DNA of 64,000 nucleotides from CAG-791 sp963629395 (GTDB taxonomy: Bacteria > Bacillota > Clostridia > Lachnospirales > Lachnospiraceae): the NCBI GenBank assembly GCA_963629395.1, contig CAVGIV010000003.1, forward strand, positions 1 to 64,000. The letters run 5' to 3'. Positions 51,992 through 60,138 of the stretch are shown here, one piece after another. The position numbers and the translations under genes are program-made. The notes under the pieces were generated by a model. That model saw nothing but the letters and a program-made list of their open reading frames with translations. It was not told the DNA's origin and ran no database searches. How positions within the stretch are numbered: the first letter of the stretch is position 1; every line of letters begins with the position of its first letter.

Positions 51992-54385
51992 TTATGATTC
52001 CGGCGTAAATGTAAGCTGTCTGGTAACTACCCTCTGACCGCCCACGGCATCCGCTGCCTGCGAAGAGTAGCTCATTTGAAGAGTTCCTGTTGCGCTGGTA
52101 ATGCCGGTAAAGCTGGCCGGAATCGGGAACGCCGTTGTTGTAGTATTTAAAAGCGTCTGTCCGTCACCCGTTATGATAACAACGTATACCTGCGTCCCCG
52201 CCGTATAATCCGGCGCTTCCTCTGCTGTCGGAGCGGTAATCTCCGTAGAGTAGGAATAGGTAGACGGCTGCGCCTGCGTCAGCGTCCCGATGGAAAGATC
52301 CACCTTCGTATCTGCATCCACATACGTGTCTGCCTTGATGCTCTGGGCGATCACGAGTCCGTCCTTGCTGGCATCGTCCGTTTCCACCTTCGTAGTCGTT
52401 CCCAGCTGCAGGTTGTTTTCCGTGAGAATGGCCATTGCCTCTTCACTGGTAATTCCGGTTACGTTAGGCACCTGTACCTGTTCGTTGCCGCCCTTCCCTG
52501 TGCTGATCGTAATCGTAATGGCGGTCTCTGTAGGGACTTTCGTTCCAGCCTCCGGTGACTGAGCCATAACCAGCCCCTTTTCCACCTCGCTGCTGTCGCC
52601 GTCCTGTACCGTAATGCTGCTAAACTGGCTCTGCTTGAGCTTGACAATGGCCTCTGCGCGGCTAAGTCCCGTCACATCCGGGATTTCCACACCGCTTTGT
52701 CCTGTACTGACAGTCAAAACCACGTTGGATCCCAGCTCTACTTGATCTCCTGTGTTTAAAATCGTGCCATCCTTGTCCGCAGCCGAAATCACAACGCCCG
52801 AATTCACCGTGGAAGACTCCTGATAGGTCACCTCCGGAATCAGTCCCAGCGAATTCAAGGTATTTTTCAATGTCTCCGCATCCTGCCCCGCGATCTCCGG
52901 AAGCGTAACACTGTTCTCTGTAGAAGCCTCCGCCGACTTCTCACCGCCGAGGGAAAGAAGGCCCAGCTTATCAGCCGCAAAAAGGATGATGACAACGCCG
53001 ATAATGGCCGCTGCCAGGACGGATAGAATGGTGACCCTGCGTTCCTTTTTCGGATCGTACCGATCTGCATACCGATCATCCTCATAGGAATCGTAATGAC
53101 CGGCATTCTTCCGAAGGGGTTCATCGATACGCTCCTGACGCCTTGTACTGCGCCGTCCCGAAGCCGGCCGCCGGTCGTAATCCGCATACCGTTCATCCCG
53201 GCCTTCAGAATAGCTGCTGCGCCGTGGCTGCTCCTCGTAGGTGTCCGGGTACTCCTGTGCTGCATAGGTATCCTCGCGGGTATAAGGTTCCGAATAAACC
53301 GCCTCATCCACCGGACCTGCAGCCGGCTCTTCATAGACCCCTGCAGAAGATATCGGCGCAGCTGCTTCGTAGGCCGTCTCATCTGCATAGGGCTGCTCCG
53401 GTGCGTAAGACTCCTGTACTGTCTCATATGTCTCCGCAGCCGGCTCCTGATAGGAAAGATCACTGCCTCTTGAGGCTCGTCTGCGGATTTCGGACTGCTC
53501 CGCAGGCGCTGCCATACGGGTAGCGCCGTCCTCATCCGGATTAATCACCTTAACAAAATCATCATCCGGATGTATCAAAGACTGCTTGAGATCCGCAATC
53601 AGCTCGGTCATGTTCTGATAACGCCGATCCGGACTCTTCTCACAGCATTTTAAGACAATCTGCTCCACGCTGACCGGGATATCCGGAATGAACTCCCTGG
53701 GCGAGGGCATAGGCGACTGAATATGCTTAATGGCAATGGCCACCGTCGTCTCTCCGTTGAACGGAACACGCCCTGTCAGCATTTCGAACAGACTGATGCC
53801 GAGAGAATATACGTCGCTTCGCTCATCTGAATATCCGCCTCTTGCCTGCTCAGGGGATGTGTAATGCACCGACCCCATAACGTTCGAGGTGATGGTGTTG
53901 GAGGTAGCTGCCTTGGCGATGCCAAAGTCTGTCACCTTCACCTTTCCGTCTCTGGATATCATAATGTTCTGCGGCTTGACATCCCGATGAATGACATGAT
54001 TGGCATGCGCTGCCTGCAGTCCCATGGAGACCTGAATGGCAATACTGATGGCTTCCTTGGTCGTGAGTCGTGACTTCTTTTCAATATATTTTTTAAGGGT
54101 GATGCCGTCCACGTACTCCATAACAATGTAGTACATGCCCTTTTCCTCACCGACATCATACACGTTAACGATGTTGGGATGCATCAGTCCTGCTGCCGCC
54201 TGCGCTTCCACGCGGAACTTTGAGACAAAATTGGCATTGTCCGAAAACTCCTGCTTGAGTACCTTTATCGCGACAGTTCGATTTAATTTGTGATCCTTTG
54301 CTCTATATACAACGGACATTCCGCCGGTGCCGGTTTTCTCAAGCACCTCATAGCGGTCCGCAATCAGCATACCGGTCTTTACCAT
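51992..54385 (-). CDS. Ser/Thr protein kinase PknB with PASTA repeats
   Basis: Membrane eukaryote-like kinase (797 residues; PrkC/PknB type) that senses muropeptides or lipid II. The kinase domain has GTGGMS at 19-24, catalytic Lys41, HRDVKPQN at 133-140 and DFG at 153-155. A juxtamembrane linker of about 150 residues (295-448) is rich in Glu, Tyr, Arg and Asp. One membrane helix (about 450-470) leads to three PASTA repeats (about 491-559, 564-630, 637-700) and a further beta-rich C-terminal domain (about 700-797). AGGAGA precedes the ATG. The partner phosphatase lies 14 bp upstream. Confidence 0.95.
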   Translation of the reverse strand: MVKTGMLIADRYEVLEKTGTGGMSVVYRAKDHKLNRTVAIKVLKQEFSDNANFVSKFRVEAQAAAGLMHPNIVNVYDVGEEKGMYYIVMEYVDGITLKKYIEKKSRLTTKEAISIAIQVSMGLQAAHANHVIHRDVKPQNIMISRDGKVKVTDFGIAKAATSNTITSNVMGSVHYTSPEQARGGYSDERSDVYSLGISLFEMLTGRVPFNGETTVAIAIKHIQSPMPSPREFIPDIPVSVEQIVLKCCEKSPDRRYQNMTELIADLKQSLIHPDDDFVKVINPDEDGATRMAAPAEQSEIRRRASRGSDLSYQEPAAETYETVQESYAPEQPYADETAYEAAAPISSAGVYEEPAAGPVDEAVYSEPYTREDTYAAQEYPDTYEEQPRRSSYSEGRDERYADYDRRPASGRRSTRRQERIDEPLRKNAGHYDSYEDDRYADRYDPKKERRVTILSVLAAAIIGVVIILFAADKLGLLSLGGEKSAEASTENSVTLPEIAGQDAETLKNTLNSLGLIPEVTYQESSTVNSGVVISAADKDGTILNTGDQVELGSNVVLTVSTGQSGVEIPDVTGLSRAEAIVKLKQSQFSSITVQDGDSSEVEKGLVMAQSPEAGTKVPTETAITITISTGKGGNEQVQVPNVTGITSEEAMAILTENNLQLGTTTKVETDDASKDGLVIAQSIKADTYVDADTKVDLSIGTLTQAQPSTYSYSTEITAPTAEEAPDYTAGTQVYVVIITGDGQTLLNTTTTAFPIPASFTGITSATGTLQMSYSSQAADAVGGQRVVTRQLTFTPES

Positions 54386-54399
54386 GTAGCAATCTCCTG

Positions 54400-55122
54400 T
54401 CAGGCAGCGATCAAAATGACGGAAATGTTGTCCAGTCCGCCTCCCTGATTGGCTGCGTCAACCAGTGCTCTTGCCTTCGACTCCAATGAATCATTCTCGC
54501 AGAGAATACGGTAAATATCCTCATCCTCCACCATATTCGTAAGGCCGTCCGAACACATCAGTACGATGTCATCCTCATCCAGCCTGGTGGTAAAGAAATC
54601 AACATCGAGGTATTCCTCTGCTCCTACAGCCCTTGTTATCACGTTCTTGTCCGGATGGGTCCGCGCCTTTTTGGCATCGAGACTCCCGGCCAGCACCATC
54701 TCCTCCACCAGCGAGTGGTCCACCGTGATCTGACGGATTCCATTCCTTCCGGCAATGTACAAACGGCTGTCTCCTACATTCGCTGTATGAAGAATGCCGT
54801 CTGTAACGCAGGCTGCCACCACTGTGGTGCCGCACCCATATAAATCCTCCCGCATACTGGCTGTCGCATGAAGATTCAGATTCACCGCATGCAGCGAATC
54901 CCCCAGAATCTCCATGACTGTTGTCTTATGACTTGCTGCGGATAGCCGCAGCGTTTCACGCACCGTAAACCGCGAAGCATAGTCACCGGCCCTGTGCCCG
55001 CCCATGCCATCGGCCAGAAGGTACAGATTGGGCAGATGCCCCACACTTTCATCGGATGCGCAGACAAAATCCTGATTCATTTTCCTTCGTCTGCCAATAT
55101 CGGTAATGGAAAAAGAATGCAT
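54400..55122 (-). CDS. PP2C-family Ser/Thr phosphatase
   Basis: Metal-dependent phosphatase (240 residues; Stp/PrpC type) that reverses PknB phosphorylation. Metal-binding motifs are seen in MNQDF near 15, ADGMGGH at 37-43, NVGDSRLY around 120, CSDGLTNM and the C-terminal DNISVI. The ATG at 55122 has GGATGGGAAGGA before it; upstream residues in the frame overlap rlmN and are not conserved. It sits between rlmN (15-bp gap) and pknB (14-bp gap), the standard Firmicutes order. Confidence 0.95.
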   Translation of the reverse strand: MHSFSITDIGRRRKMNQDFVCASDESVGHLPNLYLLADGMGGHRAGDYASRFTVRETLRLSAASHKTTVMEILGDSLHAVNLNLHATASMREDLYGCGTTVVAACVTDGILHTANVGDSRLYIAGRNGIRQITVDHSLVEEMVLAGSLDAKKARTHPDKNVITRAVGAEEYLDVDFFTTRLDEDDIVLMCSDGLTNMVEDEDIYRILCENDSLESKARALVDAANQGGGLDNISVILIAA

Positions 55123-55136
55123 TCCTTCCCATCCTC

Positions 55137-56195
55137 TCAGTCTGTCTGTTCTTTGATATGCCGGTGCCGCAGCTGTCCGCATGCGCCGTCAATATCCCGT
55201 CCTAACACTCTCCTTATACTAACATTTATTCCATGTTTTTCAAGCTTGCCGCAAAAGGCCTGCACTGCCGACAGATCCGGCTGCTCAAACTCTCTCTCCC
55301 GAACCGGATTCACCGGAATCAGGTTGACATGGGCCTCAACCCGCCTTGCCAGCTTGGCCAGCTGCGAGGCGTCCAGCTCACTGTCATTAACGCCGCGGAT
55401 CAGACTGTATTCAAAGGTTACGCGCCGGCCGGTTTTATCCAGATACGCCCTGCAGGCCGCCATGCATTCCTCCACCGAATACTGGTTGGCAATCGGCATG
55501 ATCTGTTTGCGCTTCTCATCCGTTGCTGCATGAAGAGACAGCGCCAGCGTAATGGAGAGTTTCTCCTTTGCCAGATCGTAGATCCGCGGAACGATGCCAC
55601 AGGTGCTGACGGTCACGTTGCGCATCGAGAGATTCCTCCCGTTTTCGTCCGTAAGCATGCGCAGGAATGTAAGGAGATTATCATAATTGTCCAGCGGCTC
55701 GCCGGTTCCCATCACAACCACGTGGGAAACCGGCTCACCGGTTACTCTCCCAATGGTGTAAATCTCCTCCAGTATCTCTCCGGGCAGTAGATTTCTGCGC
55801 AAGCCATCCAGCGTAGAAGCGCAAAACCGGCATCCCATCCGGCAGCCCACCTGGGAAGAAACGCAGATGCTGTTGCCGAACTTATACTTCATGAAAACAC
55901 TTTCGATGGTCTCTCCGTCCGGCAGTGCAAATAAAAACTTCTGCGTGCCGTCCAATGCAGAAATCTGACAGTCCAGCACCAGAAGCTTTGTCATGGAATA
56001 ATTCTCCGACAGCCATTTTTTAAGCGCTGCCGGGAGATTGGTCATCTCCTCATAGCTCTGCGCCTGCTGCACATGCAGCCAGCGGTAGAGCTGTACGGCG
56101 CGGAATTTCGGAAATCCGGCCGCAGTCAGTTCCTCTGTCAGCTGCGCAAGAGGCCGCGATTTGATATCAGGCTTCATGTCATTACGCTCGTCCAT
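55137..56195 (-). CDS. rlmN: 23S rRNA/tRNA adenine-C2 methyltransferase RlmN
   Basis: Radical SAM enzyme (352 residues) that methylates A2503 of 23S rRNA and A37 of some tRNAs. The cluster cysteines are Cys118, Cys122 and Cys125 (CRMGCRFC). GTGEPLDNYDNL and the late motif with the mechanistic cysteine region (RRVLGRDIDGACGQL) are also present. Cfr-like resistance enzymes share this fold, but the block context and motifs favour RlmN. The rsmB stop is 2 bp upstream of its ATG. Confidence 0.95.
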   Translation of the reverse strand: MDERNDMKPDIKSRPLAQLTEELTAAGFPKFRAVQLYRWLHVQQAQSYEEMTNLPAALKKWLSENYSMTKLLVLDCQISALDGTQKFLFALPDGETIESVFMKYKFGNSICVSSQVGCRMGCRFCASTLDGLRRNLLPGEILEEIYTIGRVTGEPVSHVVVMGTGEPLDNYDNLLTFLRMLTDENGRNLSMRNVTVSTCGIVPRIYDLAKEKLSITLALSLHAATDEKRKQIMPIANQYSVEECMAACRAYLDKTGRRVTFEYSLIRGVNDSELDASQLAKLARRVEAHVNLIPVNPVREREFEQPDLSAVQAFCGKLEKHGINVSIRRVLGRDIDGACGQLRHRHIKEQTD

Positions 56196-56197
56196 TC

Positions 56198-57880
56198 CTA
56201 TTGTCTCTCTTTTGTCACAACCTGCGTGCTAGCCGGCTTGCGGAATCTGGCCATAAAAAAGCCGTCCGTCCCATGCACATCCGGGAAGAGCTGCACGCAG
56301 TTTCCCTCAATTCCCGGGAAATTCTTCGGAAGATAGTGCGTCAGATTCTCCGGAATAAGGCCCAGCTTTTTCTCCAGGTACTCTGCCATCTTTTCATTTT
56401 CCTGCCGATTGATAGTGCAGGTAGAGTAAATCAAGACACCGCCTGGTTTGAGAACACTGGCGGCATTGGCTGCTATTTTCTTCTGAAGTGTAATCAGGGA
56501 GCGGAGCTTCTGCGGGGTCACATTGTATTTAATGTCTCTTTTTCGCGTCATAACGCCCAGGCCCGAGCAGGGTACATCGCACAGAACCAGATCCGCCTTT
56601 CCCTGCAGGTCTTCTCTTGGGTTGGACGCGTCATTTTCCTCCACAAGGACGTTGTGAAGCTTCATCCGTCCAAGTCCCGAGCGAATGCGGTCTGTCTTGT
56701 CCTTTGTAAGATCGTAGGCATGCACCGTCGCATCCGGCAGGCAGGCAGCTGCCAGCATGGACTTTCCTCCAGGCGCCGCACACAGGTCATACACCTGCAC
56801 GGCACCTTCAAGATCCTTGCCAGGTCCTGCAATTCCTGCTGAATAGGCAACGAGCTGGCTGGACTCATCCTGCACGGTCCATTTCCCTTCTGCAAAGCCC
56901 GGAAGCCCGGACAGTCCCGGCACGTGCCGGAGCAGATAGGCATCCGCTGCCCATTTTCCAGGTGTAGCCTCTACACCGGCAGCCCGAAGTGCTGCAACAA
57001 CTGCCGCCTTTTCATCCTCCGAGAGTCTTGGATCCAGCCGTATACACACCGGGCGGATTTTCATCATCGAACGGCACAAGGGCTCCAGGCGTTTCTCTCC
57101 CAGCTGCTCCTGCCACAGCTCCAGAATCGGAACCGGAATGGAATACATCCTCTCCAGCTGCAGGAGAGCATTCGATGTATCCTGTCCGGCCTCTTCCGCA
57201 CCTTTTACTTCATCGGATGCCGCCTTCCTGCCGGCATCCGTGCGCTTGCCGGCGACCACTACAACCGCGCTGCTGGGCCTTGTGCGAACCGCTTTCGGAA
57301 CCGGCTTTGCCGGTATGTATTCCCTGCCCTCCCGGGCCGCGGTCTCCTTCTCCCGGCACACGCCGCGAAGAATACCGTTGACAAAGCCGGCTGCCTGCGC
57401 CATTTTTCGCCGCTTGCAGATCCTCACGGCCTCGCTGCAGGCAGCATAGTCCGGCACACTGTCCATGTAGAAAATCTGATACAGGCTCATGCGCAGGAGG
57501 CATCGAACCTGCGGCTTGATGCGAATCTCCTGATCCTTGACGTGATTTTGAATCACGGTGTCCAGTTCAATCTCCCTCTCGATGGTGCCTTCTGTCAGGC
57601 GTTTCATGAACGCCCGATGGGATACCGGAAGATCTGCATAGCGGTCCTGTGTCCGTTTCAGCAGAACATTGATGTATGTTCCGTGCAGCTCATGGTCCGT
57701 CAGAATCATCCAGACCAGCTCCCGCAGATTCACCTGTGCCGTCCTTGTGCTATTTACTTTTTTCTCTGCAGCGTTTTCGTTCTCCACAGTATCCTTGTGT
57801 CCTTCCTGCCCATTCATCGTTACCATTTGACAATCCGTTAATCCCTCGCCGAACGGCGAATGGACTGTCCCATCAATCAT
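56198..57880 (-). CDS. rsmB: 16S rRNA (cytosine-967-C5) methyltransferase RsmB
   Basis: SAM-dependent methyltransferase (560 residues from this start; Sun/Fmu). A NusB-like RNA-binding domain (ELVWMILTDHELHGTYINVL onward) is joined by an unusually long Ala/Lys/Arg-rich linker of about 65 residues to the catalytic domain, which has YDLCAAPGGKSMLAA, the catalytic PCSGLG Cys and STCTINRQENE. The usual length is about 430-450 residues. The ATG at 57880 overlaps the yugP stop (ATGATTGA), but the following 20 codons cover a repeat-like hairpin and lack conservation, so ATG at 57826 or 57817 is also possible. Confidence 0.92.
   Translation of the reverse strand: MIDGTVHSPFGEGLTDCQMVTMNGQEGHKDTVENENAAEKKVNSTRTAQVNLRELVWMILTDHELHGTYINVLLKRTQDRYADLPVSHRAFMKRLTEGTIEREIELDTVIQNHVKDQEIRIKPQVRCLLRMSLYQIFYMDSVPDYAACSEAVRICKRRKMAQAAGFVNGILRGVCREKETAAREGREYIPAKPVPKAVRTRPSSAVVVVAGKRTDAGRKAASDEVKGAEEAGQDTSNALLQLERMYSIPVPILELWQEQLGEKRLEPLCRSMMKIRPVCIRLDPRLSEDEKAAVVAALRAAGVEATPGKWAADAYLLRHVPGLSGLPGFAEGKWTVQDESSQLVAYSAGIAGPGKDLEGAVQVYDLCAAPGGKSMLAAACLPDATVHAYDLTKDKTDRIRSGLGRMKLHNVLVEENDASNPREDLQGKADLVLCDVPCSGLGVMTRKRDIKYNVTPQKLRSLITLQKKIAANAASVLKPGGVLIYSTCTINRQENEKMAEYLEKKLGLIPENLTHYLPKNFPGIEGNCVQLFPDVHGTDGFFMARFRKPASTQVVTKERQ
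57847..57869. repeat. 23-bp repeat, copy 2
   Basis: Matches 16587-16609 at 20 of 23 positions and contains the perfect hairpin TCGCCG-AA-CGGCGA. It lies at the yugP-rsmB junction, in or just before the rsmB coding sequence. Confidence 0.5.
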
Positions 57881-58586
57881 CCCGGCTGTTCCGGCTCCTT
57901 GAGAGCAGCACCAGGCGGAGCAGCTGCAGAATCGAGGCTGCCGCTGCCGCAACATAGGTCAGCGCTGCCGCCCGCAGAACCGCTCTTGCCTTCCGGTTCT
58001 CGTCCGTTCCGAGAATTCCGTACTGCTCCAGCATCACCAGTGCCCTTCTGGAGGCATTGAATTCCACCGGGAGCGTAACGATCTGAAACAAAACGCCTGC
58101 AGAGAACAGCACAATTCCAATGGTGGTAAAGGTCTGCGACAATCCCAGAATCAGACTCAGCATAACGATCCAGATTCCGGCATTGGAGCCAAAATTGGCA
58201 ATCGGCACCAATGCGGTCCGAATCTGCAGCGGAACATAGCCCTGCTCGTGCTGCATCACATGCCCGCATTCATGCGCCGCCACACCAAGCGCCGCCACCG
58301 AGTGTGAGCCATACACCGAATCCGAAAGGTTTACCACCTGCTTGGACGGATCATAGTGGTCTGTAAGCTGTCCGGAAACACGCTGCACCGACACATTGTA
58401 TACGCCGTTGCGCCGCAAGATCTCCCGGGCCACATCTGCTCCCGTCATGCCGCAGGCCGCGGCGGTTCTTGCGTATCGGCGATACGTGAACTGAACGCGC
58501 ATGCTTGCAAAAAGGCACAGCAGTGCGCCGATGACCACCAGAATCATTGTGTAATCGTAATAGTAGTATCCGTAACCGTAACCCAT
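57873..58586 (-). CDS. YugP-like zinc metallopeptidase, membrane-bound
   Basis: Putative membrane zinc protease (237 residues; YugP/DUF2062-independent neutral zinc metallopeptidase group). A Tyr/Gly-rich N-terminus (GYGYGYYYYDYT) precedes the first helix; the active site HECGH lies in AAHECGHVMQHEQGY, and three further hydrophobic segments follow. GGTGAGG lies 6 bases before the ATG at 58586. The gene is regularly found between fmt and rsmB in Clostridia. Its substrate is unknown; membrane location and HEXXH argue for a housekeeping protease. Confidence 0.88.
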   Translation of the reverse strand: MGYGYGYYYYDYTMILVVIGALLCLFASMRVQFTYRRYARTAAACGMTGADVAREILRRNGVYNVSVQRVSGQLTDHYDPSKQVVNLSDSVYGSHSVAALGVAAHECGHVMQHEQGYVPLQIRTALVPIANFGSNAGIWIVMLSLILGLSQTFTTIGIVLFSAGVLFQIVTLPVEFNASRRALVMLEQYGILGTDENRKARAVLRAAALTYVAAAAASILQLLRLVLLSRSRNSRDD

Positions 58587-58635
58587 ATTCATCCTCACCT
58601 TCCGATGAATTCCGACTCTATTCGTACTTTGGTCT

Positions 58636-59616
58636 CTATCCCTGTCCCAGTACATCCCCCGGCTGCATCCGGCAGCCCATGAGAAACGCTGCGGCCGGCA
58701 TTCTTTTTTTGCCCTCCAGCTGCAGATCCTCCAGTGCCAAAAGGCCATTCCCGGTCTGTATCCATAAGCGGTCCCTTGCCGCAGTCACCACTGTTCCCGG
58801 CTGTACATCCGGCGCACCCTTTGCCGCGGCATCGCCCCCCAATGCCTCTGAATCCTTCTCCGACACCGGAGCTGCCATCCAGATTTTCAAAAGCTTGCCG
58901 TTCCAATGTGTATAGGCGCTGGGCCACGGGTTCATGCCGCGCACCAGCCGTCCGATGGCCTCTGCGCTTTTATTCCAATCAATCTGTCCCATTTCCTTTC
59001 GGAGCATTTTGGCATAGCAGGACTTCGCATCATCCTGAGGAACCGGTGTGACCTCGCCCTTCTCCAGAAGATCCAGTGTCTTTAGAAGAAGTGATCCGCC
59101 CATCTGTGAGAGCTTTTCGTACAACGAGCCTGCCGTCTCCCTCTCGTCAAGAGGGACGGGTTCCTGCGTTAGGATATCGCCGGTATCCAGACCCTCATTC
59201 ATCTGCATGATGGTATTACCGGCTTCCTTTTCTCCGTTTAGTACTGCCCATTGGATCGGTGCTGCGCCGCGGTACCTGGGCAGGAGCGAGCCGTGAATAT
59301 TCACGCACCCGTAGCGCGGCATTTCCAGAATCTCCTTCGGAAGAATCTGACCAAAGGCAGCTACTACAAAGATATCCGCCTTTTCCTCATGCAGCCGATC
59401 GGTCGCTTCCTTTTCGCGGATTTTCTCAGGCTGGAATACCGGAATTTCGTATTCCAGCGCACATTTTTTAACATCGGAGGGTGCAGGCTTTCCGCTTCTT
59501 CCCTTGGGGCGATCCGGCTGCGTCACCACCAGCGTAACCTGGTGCCTGTCCGACTCTGCCAGAGCCTTCAGCGCCGGTACTGCAAAGTCCGGCGTACCCA
59601 TGAATACAATTCTCAT
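58636..59616 (-). CDS. fmt: Methionyl-tRNA formyltransferase
   Basis: Adds the formyl group to initiator Met-tRNA using 10-formyl-tetrahydrofolate (326 residues). Motifs: FMGTPDFAVPAL at the N-terminus, NIHGSLLPRYRGAAPIQWA (catalytic Asn/His region) and MNEGLDTGDIL, then the C-terminal OB-like tRNA-binding domain. GAGGAG precedes the ATG. The gene order def-fmt is standard; the deformylase stop lies 6 bp upstream. Confidence 0.97.
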   Translation of the reverse strand: MRIVFMGTPDFAVPALKALAESDRHQVTLVVTQPDRPKGRSGKPAPSDVKKCALEYEIPVFQPEKIREKEATDRLHEEKADIFVVAAFGQILPKEILEMPRYGCVNIHGSLLPRYRGAAPIQWAVLNGEKEAGNTIMQMNEGLDTGDILTQEPVPLDERETAGSLYEKLSQMGGSLLLKTLDLLEKGEVTPVPQDDAKSCYAKMLRKEMGQIDWNKSAEAIGRLVRGMNPWPSAYTHWNGKLLKIWMAAPVSEKDSEALGGDAAAKGAPDVQPGTVVTAARDRLWIQTGNGLLALEDLQLEGKKRMPAAAFLMGCRMQPGDVLGQG

Positions 59617-59622
59617 ATCGGC

Positions 59623-60111
59623 TTACTCCTCGCTTTGCATAAGCTCCTCGTTGTCCACAAGGCCGCCCTCAGCAAGATCCACATAGAGCTTTCCTTCCAG
59701 ATGATCAAACTCATGACACATGGCCCGCGCCATCAGATCCGTTCCCTCGATCTCATACTCGTCCATGTTCTCATCAAAGGCAATTGCCTTTACATAGTCA
59801 GGTCTTGTCACCACACCGGACTTGCCCGGAACGGAAAGGCACCCTTCATAGCCTGTCTGCTCTCCGGAGCTTTCGACAATGGTCGGGTTGATGAAGACCA
59901 CCGGATCATTTCTCTCTTCGCTGATATCAATGACCACAATGCGCTTGAGAATGCCGACCTGCGGTGCGGCAAGGCCCACGCCGTTGGCCTCATACATAGT
60001 CTCCAGCATATCCCGGATAAGCTCCTGAATGCGGGGTGTCATTTCCTTTACTGCCTTTGCCTTCTTATTCAAAATCGGATCGCCGATTTCGCGGATCGTC
60101 AATAATGCCAT
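59623..60111 (-). CDS. def: Peptide deformylase
   Basis: Iron-type hydrolase removing formyl from nascent N-termini (162 residues). The three signature blocks are present: GVGLAAPQVG, EGCLSVPG (metal-binding Cys) and HEFDHLEG (metal-binding His pair and catalytic Glu). Located directly upstream of fmt, with which it acts in sequence on initiator Met. The ribosome site (AGAAGG) is moderate. Confidence 0.97.
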   Translation of the reverse strand: MALLTIREIGDPILNKKAKAVKEMTPRIQELIRDMLETMYEANGVGLAAPQVGILKRIVVIDISEERNDPVVFINPTIVESSGEQTGYEGCLSVPGKSGVVTRPDYVKAIAFDENMDEYEIEGTDLMARAMCHEFDHLEGKLYVDLAEGGLVDNEELMQSEE

Positions 60112-60138
60112 TGCCTTCTACCTCGTTTTGTACTTTTC

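Noticed and set aside
55137..56195. Cfr-type antibiotic resistance methyltransferase
   Set aside because: It lies in the conserved rsmB-rlmN-PP2C-pknB block and has RlmN-type motifs, so it is the housekeeping enzyme.
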